A stretch of 64,000 nucleotides of DNA from Undaria pinnatifida (taxonomy: Eukaryota > Sar > Phaeophyceae > Laminariales > Alariaceae). The notes below the pieces were generated by a model. That model did not search any database, was not told where the DNA came from, and saw nothing but the letters and a program-made list of their open reading frames with translations. Location of the stretch: assembly GCA_012845835.1 (NCBI GenBank), contig JABAKD010000016.1:8694121-8758120 (forward strand), given 5' to 3'. The stretch's first letter is position 1. Each line of letters starts with the position of its first letter. The translations under genes were made by a program, and so were the position numbers. Below, one piece after another: positions 43,658 through 54,802 of this stretch.

Positions 43658-43885
43658 TTGATTGGTTGAGCTCCTCAAGTGAGGTAACAAACGATTGGTC
43701 TAATTTTTTTTCGGGCATAGCTCGTTTTAGGACAGGGGCATAAGCGCTCGGCCGGGTTACACGAACTCATGCCTTCGAAGGCGTTTTTCGATCGGGTGAG
43801 ACATTGAGCTCCTCATGTTAGGAGCTCAGAAAATTCTTATCATCTGCTGGACCCTCTATCTACCGTGGGATGGCTCCTCTATCGC
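43658..43885 (+). repeat. double-hairpin dispersed repeat, copy B
   Basis: Contains GGTTGAGCTCCTCAAGTGAGG, the GCCTTCGAAGGCG palindrome, the GAGCTCCTCATGTTAGGAGC hairpin and the tail CTGCTGGACCC...CCGTGGGATGGCTCC. Best-preserved hairpins of the three copies. Confidence 0.65.
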
Positions 43886-43904
43886 AGAACGCCTCCAGCC
43901 CACC

Positions 43905-44035
43905 CCCCCCGCATTCCACAAAAGCCACGTTGTCGCCCACGTTACGAAAGGTCAGGTAGTTCTCGGGCTCTCAATAAAGCCGCATTTGTTGCTTGTGTTG
44001 CCAAAGGCAAGGGCGCTTCCTCGCGTTTTACGACA
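43905..44035 (+). repeat. satellite fragment related to 38580-38935
   Basis: CGCATTCCACAAAAGCCACG, TCGCCCACGTTACGAAAGGTCAG and GGGCGCTTCCTCGCG repeat words from the 38.6 kb array, ending with the same GTCGGTGTAAC-type edge. Confidence 0.65.
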
Positions 44036-45354
44036 ATGTCGGCGTAACAGCAATCTTCCTGTTCTGCAACATTCCGCCGTCGTTGTAACTCGTGTATTCT
44101 TAGGGATCAACGAGGCCTCCTACTGTCACCCACGGTTACTACCCCCCGCGTTGATTCACCGACGATCAACGCGGCACCTCGTCGAGAGGAAAGCAGCTAC
44201 CTTCGGTAAAATAATCAACACCTTCGAAAATTGATGTCGTTGTCGGCGTGCCTTGCGCGCAACGACGTGCGGGCGGGCGGGATGGTCTGTTTTTCCCTAC
44301 CGGTTCCTACTTTTTTCGTGCTGTTGTTGGTTCGCTCACGATGGTAGTGGTCTCATTCCACTCTCTCTCTCTCCGAGTATTCACACCCAGGAAGATTTAT
44401 CCAAATCCGGGGACTCAGTTCTTGCGCCCCCGCCTTTGGGTTCCAAGATTACCCACGTGTCTACTGTAGCTTGACCCCTACTTGCTTCGGCATCGATTTT
44501 CTCATGGGAACGCTGCATGGTTGTCTGCGTGCGTATCGAGTTGCGCTGCTTCAGGTATTTTCTGGCGGCACTCCGTAGGCACCGTTGATGTGGCGGGGTA
44601 GCTATTCGGAATGACCGCCCCAGTCGCTGAAAGTTCTTCCCATGACGTCGATGCCACGCCGCTCGGTTGGTTCGACAACACGTCGGATTCGACGACGGTG
44701 GCGGTTGGAGTTAAGTGGCTCGCTTTGGACAAGCCTCGTCTGGGATGCGGACGACCAGCTCAGCCACTCGACCTGAAATTCGCGCACAGGTGCGACTTGC
44801 TGCTACGCTGTAGAGCTCGGCTCTCTCGCTTTGTTGCGATCGCAGTGAACATGAATTGAGTCTACCGAGACGCTGGGCGGATTACGACCGACATGCTGAC
44901 GCCTCTCCCTGCAAGTTCTTCATTCACCCGTACGGGTACGCGGTGAGCATATCGTTCCCGTATGCGACCCAACATTCGGTATTGGAGCTTGCGGAGCTGG
45001 ACTTCAGGGTTTCGAAATGAAGTGATGCCTGCATCACACGAGACGATGAGATACCGTTGTGTCCTCGACACGCCTTCATATATCCTCCAACTCCGAGGAC
45101 ACAACTCTCGCTTTTCCCGCCTTTTGGTTCCAAGACTACCAACCCCAACAACACAACCGGAGCACCTTACCTCTTGCGTCCTGAAGAGGGGAGGCTCGTG
45201 TCCACCGTGTGCCGGAGTGCATTTCTGATGCAAGAGTCTTCAAGAATGCTTGTGGTAGTTTAAATAAAATCTCTGTCTGTAAGCGTCTGCCGCGTGGCAC
45301 CTCTCGTGCGTTTCCGCGACGGGCCAAAGCTGCAGTGGGGCAATCACTTTTGAG
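44036..45354. other. no recognisable gene
   Basis: Open frames on both strands (44611-44859, 44862-45233) lack recognisable domains. Confidence 0.35.
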
Positions 45355-45605
45355 GCCGCGTTTTTCAGTGGCTCGGAGTCACTCGCGCGAGCGACCCCCC
45401 TGTTCCTTTTCCGCCATTTTTTTTTTTTTCAATTTTTTCGATATGAACCCGCATTGAAAAGTTAGGCAACGCTTGCGCCAAACAAGGCTGCCTAAAGTGT
45501 TTGCTCAGCAGGGTGCAGAGTGACTCGTGGTACGTATTAATAGTGCCTCAGACCCGGTCGTGAAAAAGGGGGGGGGTATTATCATGCATTAACACCCCCC
45601 CTAGC
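45355..45605 (+). repeat. dispersed repeat, copy 2 (partner at 11868-12110)
   Basis: Same block order as the partner, from GAGTCACTCGCGCGAGCGAC to a TATTATCATGCATTAACACC end. The copy has longer T and G runs. Confidence 0.6.
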
Positions 45606-48600
45606 ATACCGTACCCTTTGTCGGCGTCACTCATTCCTTTCCGCCGCTGCGGTATGTTTCGGTGCGACACACAACTAAAAAGGGTGCTGCGTGCGACTCT
45701 TGGTGTGCTAGCCGCGACAGCTACGTACTCGTTGTTAGTGCGTTGATGCTGTACCGGGTCATTCAGCGCAGTGGAGGCGAGCGTCGCGGCGCCGAAAGTT
45801 GTAGTTCCGCTTCGCGCACCTCCTGCACCTCGCGCAACTCGCGTGAACGCTGGCAGATTTCCAATACGTGTTGATTTTGTCGCTTGGGTGATGGTGTTGA
45901 ATTCTTGCATCAATGGCGTTGTTTCGATTTCTCGGAGAAGGGTACCCACTTCTCGTGGTGTGCGCACCCAATTCCTCTCCAAATAGATTATGTCAGATGA
46001 AAGGTATGTTGACTTGTTGTCTGCGCAAGTTAAATTAGTTGTTTGCACTTGCCCGCTGAAAGTATACATTAACTTCAATGGCCCCCCCCCCCCCCCCCTG
46101 TGTTTTCCTTCGTGTAGGGTTGGGCGCCGAGAAGTGTTCTCTCGTTTATTTTCTTTGATTTTTCTTTTTGGCCCTCGCCCCGTCTATCTCAGGGTTCGGG
46201 GCATGAAGATTTCCCGTGCGCCTTGCTGCGCTTATTGTCTTTGTGCCGCCCCCAACTATTTTTTGGGTGTCAGGCGCCAGATGCTTTTCCTACCGATCTA
46301 CCTGGTATATATATCCTTTCATTGTTGTTGTGCTTCTTCGCTCCCCTTTTTCGCCGACTAAGAACGGGGGGTGGCACGTCACTGCATCGTATGGCGCGAC
46401 AAGTAAATTTCCTCTATTATGCCCTTAGCACAGCGAAATTTCTTCCACACACCTCCACTCTATTTCCCGGCCCATGGAAAGCAGCTAGTTGTAGCTTTTT
46501 TGGTACCTGGTATTAGGTATTGTACTTGGTGGTTGTATAGACTATACATCCAGTCAAGCTCTGTCAAGGATATCATCCGGAGAAACAGCGAGACACGAAG
46601 CGGATGACTGGCGTGAGGAGTGAGACGACGTGGAGGCACTTATCAATGGCGTCTTGTGTGATGGTAGATAAGGTAGACTTAAGAGACACGCTTATAACGG
46701 CAGGTGCGCATACCAACGAGTATATGACCGGATCTGTCGCGTTTTCGTTTTGAGTAAATACTATCGTAAAGTTCATTCACGGAGTAGTTAGGTCCACAGC
46801 TTGTTCACCGGTTCTACTCTGCTATGTCAGGATGTCAGAGCAATTTTGTAGAAGACGTTATCTACAAAGCACCAGTTAGCTGCATCATCCGTATCCGCGG
46901 CTGGTTCTATAATAAGCATGTTAAAAATCTACTCTGCTACAGCCCACCATGCTACCGTCAAATTCAAGAGAAGCAAGCAGCCACGACCGGCTGTGTTTTT
47001 ATCGTTCATGAAAAGAAGAGAGTTGTTCGTGTTTTTCTATACAAAATGCCACTCTCCTTGTGATGATGCTACCGGTAGTATTTGGTGGACCCAAGACAAG
47101 CCCCCCCCCGCCCTTGAAACAGCGGGATCTTAACAGAAGTGTCAGGCTACCAGCTGCTATACTTCGAAGTACTTTAACTGCTGTGCCGCTGCTACATTTT
47201 GGCCGTACTTCGAAAATGTACCGGCGGTACATTCTGATCCACATCCGAATATAGGACCAGTACGTAGCCTTATTATGATTACGTCTCAAATCGGGCAGCA
47301 TATTGTGATGTATGTATGTTTACAAGCACAGGTATATGAGAGTTATTCCACGGGGGGAGGGATCCGGGTACCGCGTCTATATTAATATTGTATTACTTGT
47401 GTCCGTTGGGTGCGTGTGCTCGTAGTATCTTGGTTTACCATGGAGATGTCCGTGTAACAACGCTGTTTAGAGCGTGTACTGACAGAAGAGTACTAAATAA
47501 TTGTGACCCCCAACGACGCGTGCTGCTGCGATATTGAGGTGCACCACGTTTTTTTCTTCAAGGTTCCTCAATTTGGGAGCTTAAGACCTCTTCTAAAAAC
47601 TGTATTGGAGAAAAAAAAATGACTGATACATACCGGATGACAAAATCCCACGGCCTAGCTAGGTACAGGACGAGAATCATGCAAAAAAATGACGTATTTC
47701 CGACGATTTTGGGTTAAGGAGCGTCTTTAGTCGTTCAGAAAACATTTCACACGAAAACTGCTACCTCTGTCGTTGTAGCATGCGGCCGAGGTGCATCATG
47801 TATTATATATAGCTAACTGTATCATGAGCGAGGAGGGGGGTGGGCGATCGATGTTCACTCATCATGTTGCCACAAATGATGAGTGCTCAGTCTGAAGACC
47901 CCCGCGTCTGTACGTAACACCGCCGCCCCAGTTCTATTTCATTCAAGTGTAATCCCCTTACACAAGAGGGAGGGCGCACGGGGGGTGAATGAAGGAGGTG
48001 GTATCAAAAACACCAAACAGCATAGACTACATGTACTTCTCGCGCATATATATACACCTCCTACAGCATGTATATCCTTGCAGTAAACAAACAGGGGCAA
48101 TAAAACAGCGATCAGTTATTTTTACCCAGGTATGATTGATACCGGTATTAATCGTACCTCGCACTGCTCGTACTGCTAGCTGTCTTTTGTGGCTGTTCGG
48201 GCTAATAACGCAACGGCCTAATATGCCCTTACGACTGCTGCTGTACTGGATTACTACCAAGTAACGGGAGCCACCAGCGGCGATGGCCGGCCTAGCACAT
48301 CACGTTCGTTCATAACGCATACCCACACACATATTATATGAATCCACATATATTATAAAAATTAAAATACACTCCAGCTGTGAGATCGAAGATATATATA
48401 TCCACATATACATAGAGGTACCCACGAGTACCACTAGAAGGAGCGAAGTACAAATGGTCGGCAGATGGTGATCCGCATAAATAAATATCCGAGAAATTTC
48501 CATCTTTTTTTGTAAGGTCTACCAAGCGTAGTACTAAAAAGCTGGATAAATACTCAAACTCACAACAGAGTAGTATATTACAAAGTGTACCAACAACGCA

Positions 48601-51481
48601 GCTTGCAAAGATGAGTATTCGGCGAACTCACGGCTGACGCCCTTATAAATATATTTTGTATAAAATGGGAGGTTATAAAAACTTTTAAATCGTCAATATA
48701 TAATAACACCGTTACTCGCATTGGATGTTATTATATGAAAGTCAGGTCTATTTAATAATAGGGTTGGCAATTATTACCCATGAAACGGGCTTGATTTGAT
48801 GTTTGATTACTTTTTTTTTAATGTTTTTTTACTTGATTATGATGATAATAATCATGATTGATTATTCTATTAGTTGTGTATGCCTTATTTTATACGTAAT
48901 GGTACCGGTACTAAAATTTAGGGAAAATTTAATAGCATTTATTTGTTGTGCACAAGTATGGCATTCTAAAGTTCATACACAATATTCATGTTTGTATAGC
49001 ATTTTAGTACAAAATACTAAAAAAGAGCACAAAAAAATACTAAAAACCATACCACCAGTACCTGGTACACTTTATTTGTATGGCGTTTGAGTATCCCATA
49101 CATTTGTACACTCCAGATGCACTACGAGGTAATAATAAACAAGCAGGTTGATTTATCATAAAAATACAGAAATAATCACACGAAAACTTGATTATTTATA
49201 AAAATTATGATTTTTTGTATTACTTACCAATGCCTACTCAGGTCACTCAGCCGGAACAATCCCAGCCCACCCAAAGCCGACAGCCACATCCACAGCCCAC
49301 AGCCTACCTACCACCTCACTCGCCCACAGCAGCCCTCTGCCCCTCTCGCCCGCTACCCTCCTTGTACAACAGAAGGCCCTCAACATGCAGGCTAGCCAGG
49401 CGAACGAAGTGAGTCCTGCGTTCTCTCTCGCAGCCTGTCGTCGTGTGGTGGTTTGATGTTCGAGTCCCTTTGTTATGTGTGTCTTGTACCAGGTACGAGG
49501 TATATCTGTTGTGGCGACACAACTGTTTCTCAGCTGTCAATGGATCGAATATACCCGATACCGTGACGATCTCGAGGCGACTCGCTCAGACGCACGTTGT
49601 TGGTGGCATCAGGACCCATTGTGCGTGCCGCCACAGCTGCCGACTGGGAGCGACGGCATGACTCGCTCGGAGAATCGGCCAACAAACAGCAGTATTATAG
49701 TAGTACCAGGTATCTGTTGGTGCCCCTTTGGCTTTCACGCAAGCAAGAAGCTTGAGCGATATAGAACAATAATTAACACTCTTTTCCTGTGAATGCCATT
49801 TTGGTCTCATGTCAACAGCAAGTCTCCCATCGAACGATTCTCTCCCTGTGCTTGGCTGGGGATGAGCTTTAGCGAAAGCTAGAGCCTAGGATACTGCCTC
49901 CACACCACTAGGGCCACCATAACGAGTCCATTGCTGCGCGTTGTCGTCGGTGGTGTTGGGTTTGGCCTACTACGCAGAACTACGGATTCTGCTCCGATTT
50001 GCTGGCCACCGCCAGGCACGGGGTGGCGGAATAGGTGGCGGGATATCAACCAGAGACATACACGACACAAAAATCCCCAGACGAAACATTCAAGATCGTT
50101 TAGAGTTTTACTCAAAGCATCGTCCCCACTGCGCTCTGGGCTGTACGAGAACTTGCTGCTGTAAGGGGATTGGTGCCAGCTTCTGTGGCTTTGGTGTACG
50201 TACACAACCCGACCCAACCGAGGGCTGCGTTACCCGTTACCATGTTGTTGGTGCAGTTGCCATCATTATATTATCCGTTGTGTTTATACTGGTATGCGCT
50301 GTTGTTGCTGTTGTTGGTTGTTGTAGCAGTCGACCGTCTTGACGGAAGTGCTTTTTTTGTCAGTTTATTTTTTGCCTGTTTCTGTGTTCAGTTTTGGTTG
50401 TCTACGAGTACCTCGTACTCGTATTTCGGTTGGACACACACCTTGCAAAGAAAGACGATGAGTCTCGACGAAATCTTCGATCTCACACAGCTCTACGGGC
50501 GTCGTATAGTCTATCTTTAATTTTTCATGAAAAATAGTTTGGTGGGCCTTCGCTCACCCGGAGACATTTCTGTGATTTTTGTACGTATGATACAGCGATT
50601 AGAGAACTACTTCGTATTTTATACTGCGAGCATTTTCTTGCGACTGGCAACTGGACTCTCGGTCCTCGGGTTTCCTCTTGTTTCAAGAAGTAACTAGACT
50701 ACGCAACGCAACTACATAAAAATACAAGTACGTAAAGTAACCTTTGCGTTTGTATGCATACATATACCAGATATTCTGCACTCTGTACTGCTTGTAGTAG
50801 AGCAGCAGTATCACATGTAGCTTACGAGCCACCAGGTATCATATATCAATAGTACCACACCGCGAAGTACCCAGCCCTATTGCCTATGGCTGCAAACGAA
50901 GGTTTGCTTGCCGTCGTAGCCTGCTTGATAAGTATTATTAATAGTAGTAGTACAGAGTACCCACAGGTGTAGTACCGATACTCGCCTCGCTCTCGGTCGT
51001 GATCCGTATTATATGAGTCGATTTCGCTCTGGTCGGCAATGGTAGGGATCGTTATTATTATTAGTATAGGAACATTAACATTAACACGTTAATGGTCCTT
51101 ACATTTCCATCAAGAGTGTTACGCAAGGTCGAAGATTTTACAATTACTACTATACTATCATCATATTACTGCTGCTGCTGCCTGTTTCCTGTTTCAGTAG
51201 GTCAGACGTTATGGAAAAACGAATCTCGATCTTCTCGTGTCGTCACGTAATCATTAGTAAGAGTTTGCCATTTTCTGATGATGTGGTTGTTGTTCCTGTC
51301 TCCCTGATGATAGTGGTTTTTGAAGCGCCTCGCCATTTTATTGTGTGCCGTTCTTTTTCTTGGCTGTTTCTTAAGGTCGATATACTCTCATTTTTCCATA
51401 TTTACATGTTTTCATACCAACCAACACCTGGTATTTTATAAAACTGAAACTCATTTTGAATACGTCAACAGCTGGCCGCCC
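45606..51481. other. 5.9 kb without a recognisable gene
   Basis: C run at 46081-46098. The 48300-49230 part is very AT-rich with many TATA-like stretches. Several TACCAGGTA/TACCTGGTA motifs (46297, 46503, 49064, 49488, 49708, 50832). The + frame 49941-50342 ends with a hydrophobic stretch (VGAVAIIILSVVFILVCAVV) followed by GCCSSRPS. That could be the last exon of a membrane protein, but nothing upstream supports it. Confidence 0.35.
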
Positions 51482-51514
51482 CGCTGGTCTAGTGGTTAGT
51501 CTAATGTTATAAGG
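51482..51514 (+). pseudogene. tRNA-like 5' half next to a solo LTR
   Basis: CGCTGGTCTAGTGGTTAGTC matches the start and A box of many tRNAs (Glu/Asp/Gly-like). The sequence is cut after the D loop by the LTR at 51515. A B-box-like CAGGGGTTCAAAAT lies near 51710-51723, but the middle of a tRNA is not recognisable. Either a broken tRNA or a SINE head. Confidence 0.45.
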
Positions 51515-51588
51515 CTTAGTTTGGGTAAGCTATTGGTTAACCTTTTGCAAGATGTCAAACGGACTAATACCCTACTAATTCCTCAACA
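51515..51588 (+). mobile_element. solo LTR of the TRIM family
   Basis: 74 bp starting TGTTATAAGGCTTAGTTTGG and ending CTCAACA, close to the 86/83-bp repeats of the TRIM at 32936-33309. No second repeat or internal region follows, which fits LTR-LTR recombination. Flanks CTAA and TTAA are only loosely alike. Confidence 0.85.
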
Positions 51589-53525
51589 TTAACGCCATTA
51601 CAACTGGAAATCCGCGTATGGGGGGCAATTTACTTGGAATTAGTATAGGGTGTAGGGAGGGGTCTAGGGGCTCTGAACGGGTTAACCGCGAACGCTAAGA
51701 AGGTTGGAGTCAGGGGTTCAAAATATCGGTGTGGAGAATTTCACTGCCGAGAGCGCTTTATTATAGCGTACCAGGTACCAGGTACAGGGGTAGTGGGTAA
51801 GCACAATTCGACGTGAATCGACGAGGGGAAAACGTGCTGAATTTTTCGATAAAAACGAAGGCGTGTATCGTAGTGGGGAGGAGGGAGAACGGGCTGCTTA
51901 ATGACCCACCCCGGGTCTGAGTTACGTCTTGCCTTGGGAGGGGGAAGGAAAAAGAAAAAGCGCGAAGATGAACAAATGGGATGAGCAAAAAAACAACAAA
52001 GAAAACACATCATCAGCAGTAAGCTCGATCAATTAATGGTTCGATACTCATCCTCGCAAGCTGCGTGGTACACCGGTCGCGCGTTTTTACAAGAGATGTA
52101 TTCTCTACAGGTATCAAGAATCGTAGTATCCTTTGAGAACGCCCCCCGTGGAACATACCAGGTACCCGGTGCACATTTTTGGTGGAAAAGAACACCCCGG
52201 AGCGTTTTCAGAGGTAGGGAGGTGATGTTTCCGCAGAGCAAAAATATTCCGGAGCGAAAATTCTCCCGGGGTATTGGTCTGTTGTTGTTCTGTTCGGGGC
52301 ACCTACCGGACACACACAGACACGTTTCCGCATATCTCTCTCGCTGCAACCCACCATGCCTATACAACATCTGCGACAAAGCATTCAAGGAGCAGAAGAT
52401 GGGTAATTGGGGAGCCTTGTGCCGTTCGCGGCCGCGGGGTGAAACCCCTCCGACGTCAAAACGGGTCGGGCGACGAGAGTACCGAGGTGGTGCTGGATCT
52501 AATTAAAGTTGACGGAAAAGGTTTTTGTCCAAAAAATAACATCAACAGCAGCGACAACAATGTTACCGGAACAAATTCCTTGGACTTTTATGTGAACGCC
52601 CCGTGGGGCAACACCAAAACTAACAGAAAAAAGAACACCCCGGGGCGAAGTCAGACATAAGGGGGCGGAAAATAAAACAGGAACAAGAAGAAACATTTCC
52701 CCGAAGCGTTCAAGATTTTGGTCTTGACCGGCGGTGTGTTCTTTTCTTTGGGGGAGGGGCGTTATCAAACGACATTACGGTAGTTTTTAAGACACTGAGC
52801 TGGAAGGAGGCACCTTTGCGACAATCCCAAATTGCCATTATGATATGGATAAAGTATAGAAAGCGCTAAGTGCCTTGCGACTTCTTTCTCGATATTCCAA
52901 AATTAACATGGAGGATAAGGTGCAGAAAACGGGGAGTGCCGTGTGACCCGCATTTTTTTGTTTTTGTTTGCGAATGTGGTGTTTTTTCTGTGTTTGCGGA
53001 AGTGTATAACTTCGAAGCTGTTCTATCAAAAATATAAAAAGGCATTTATTTCGTGGAAAATCTGCTTGGCAATCTGCGCACATAGTCTAGACTTACCTGG
53101 TAGCCTGTTGCGAAGTCGTTGCTTTTGTTGACGCGTACATGTTCACAGAGACTTTAGGTTGATTTTTTAATTTTTGCCGTGCGATAGAAGATACATCGCC
53201 ACCGCCCTTTACAATCGTCCTGTTTACTCTCTGGAATTGTCGCCTGGGGGAGGGGGCGCCAAATCACCGGCAGGACTTTTCTTATTCATAAGAGTAGGTT
53301 TTTGTATCTTAGCAAGCATCGAAGAACACGCTCAACCGATCTATCGCACGCCACGTACACAGTATTATTAGTAGTTTGCGAAGCTGCGTGTTTATGCACC
53401 GTGCAACATCCCGAAGTATTATTCATGCTATTCATACGTAAGGTTGCAGTTTTGCAGTCACGTCCAGTTGTATCGACCAATTATATTATCCCCTTGAATG
53501 TACACGAGTGCGGATTACGGAGCTG
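51589..53525. other. no recognisable gene
   Basis: Holds a tandem pair of TACCAGGTA at 51769-51784. A word with CGCCCC(C)CGTGG and AAGAACACCCCGG(A/G)GCG occurs twice (52140-52205 and 52597-52645). GCAAGCTGCGTGGTACACCGG at 52057-52077 also occurs at 17587. The opposing frames are not protein-like. Confidence 0.4.
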
Positions 53526-53526
53526 T

Positions 53527-53609
<83 letters not shown>

Positions 53610-53610
53610 G
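53526..53610 (+). repeat. (GTT)n microsatellite, about 28 units
   Basis: Uninterrupted GTT/TTG repeat followed by an imperfect stretch to about 53634. The frames over it encode homopolymers and are not genes. Confidence 0.97.
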
Positions 53611-53639
53611 CTATTGTTGTTGCTATTATTGTTGTACCC

Positions 53640-54768
53640 GACGATAACACGTTGACGCCATATAGCAAACCAATTGTGTACAACTCAAAAAAAAAAAAAA
53701 TGACAGTCCTGTGGGGCTGTACAGCAGCGTTCGAATGAGCTGTCGCTCAGGCTGAAAGTCCTCGGCATCGCCTCGGTAGCCAGCATCTAAAGAAATCACA
53801 ATAGAGCCAGCGTATATCGCTTTTTGCGCCCACCCGAAGGCATGAGATGGAGCATGACCGTTCTGACGAGCTCCTCTCACAGGGCTGGCCAAGGGGTTCC
53901 GCAGGATCATTTCGGTTCTCTGATACACCACATGGTTCTGGAGATAACGCTTGGTTCTCATTTTAGGCTCCGTTCCCATTTTTCTGAAAACTCTGTTCAT
54001 TCAGCACCCAGGGCGTTTTGTGTTTTTCGTTTGTTCACGTATAATTCGTTACCCTACCTGGTACCTTCCACCAGTCTAGATCAATCAGTACCAGGCATTT
54101 TCTATTTTTCGCAACAACCTATCAATCGCGCGTGGTCTGGGGCTAACGGCATTTTTCGAAGTATGATAGGCTCAGACGGTATAATATAAATGGGGGAAAT
54201 CCTCCGACTTGAACTTGATATATTTCCTCACGGGTTTCCATAAAATGTCTCTGGTGATGACAGTCCCACAGATACGCAGTGAAGCAGGGCGAACACACCT
54301 TAAGAGTTGAAGCTTTGAGGCCCTTTCAGAAGCGAGGTCGCCTATCATGCAGCAGTAGCATAATTCAGTTAGCTGCTACCCGGTATTTTTTTGTGGGTTT
54401 TCGATTGAACGCCGTAATTTGTTGCATCATCTCATTATTCATTTACGATAGCACAAAATGGAATTCTGAAGGTCTCTTAACCCCTTTAGAGCCCCCGAAC
54501 CCCTCTCTATACTAAATCCAAGTAGTTTTGTCCCCAAAAACGGGTTTGCAGTTGTAAAGGGGTTAAGGTTGGTGCTACAGGTCTCTCGACCGGTCGTAGT
54601 ACAGAGCATAGCTCAACCATTTCTCGGATATGTGGCAAGCTCCATTAACATTCCAAACGCGATTTGATGGATACCTATTTACCCGCCCACCCACTCACCC
54701 ACCCCTTGCGCCACACGGTCCTTTCTTCGACCTTGCCCCCCCCCTGCCCTACCGTATCCTCAGTCCAT
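53640..54768. other. no recognisable gene; upstream of PLAC8 gene
   Basis: A pyrimidine-rich stretch (54690-54765) ends in CCTCAG at 54763-54768, a plausible splice acceptor if the PLAC8 gene has an upstream exon. No such exon was recognised. Confidence 0.4.
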
Positions 54769-54802
54769 CTCCAAGAATGTCAACGCCGTCAAGGCCAACG
54801 CG

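Noticed and set aside
53302-53738. Open frames of 65-117 codons over 53302-53738 on both strands
   Set aside because: They are produced by the GTT microsatellite and encode homopolymer Leu, Val or Thr; no gene is supported.
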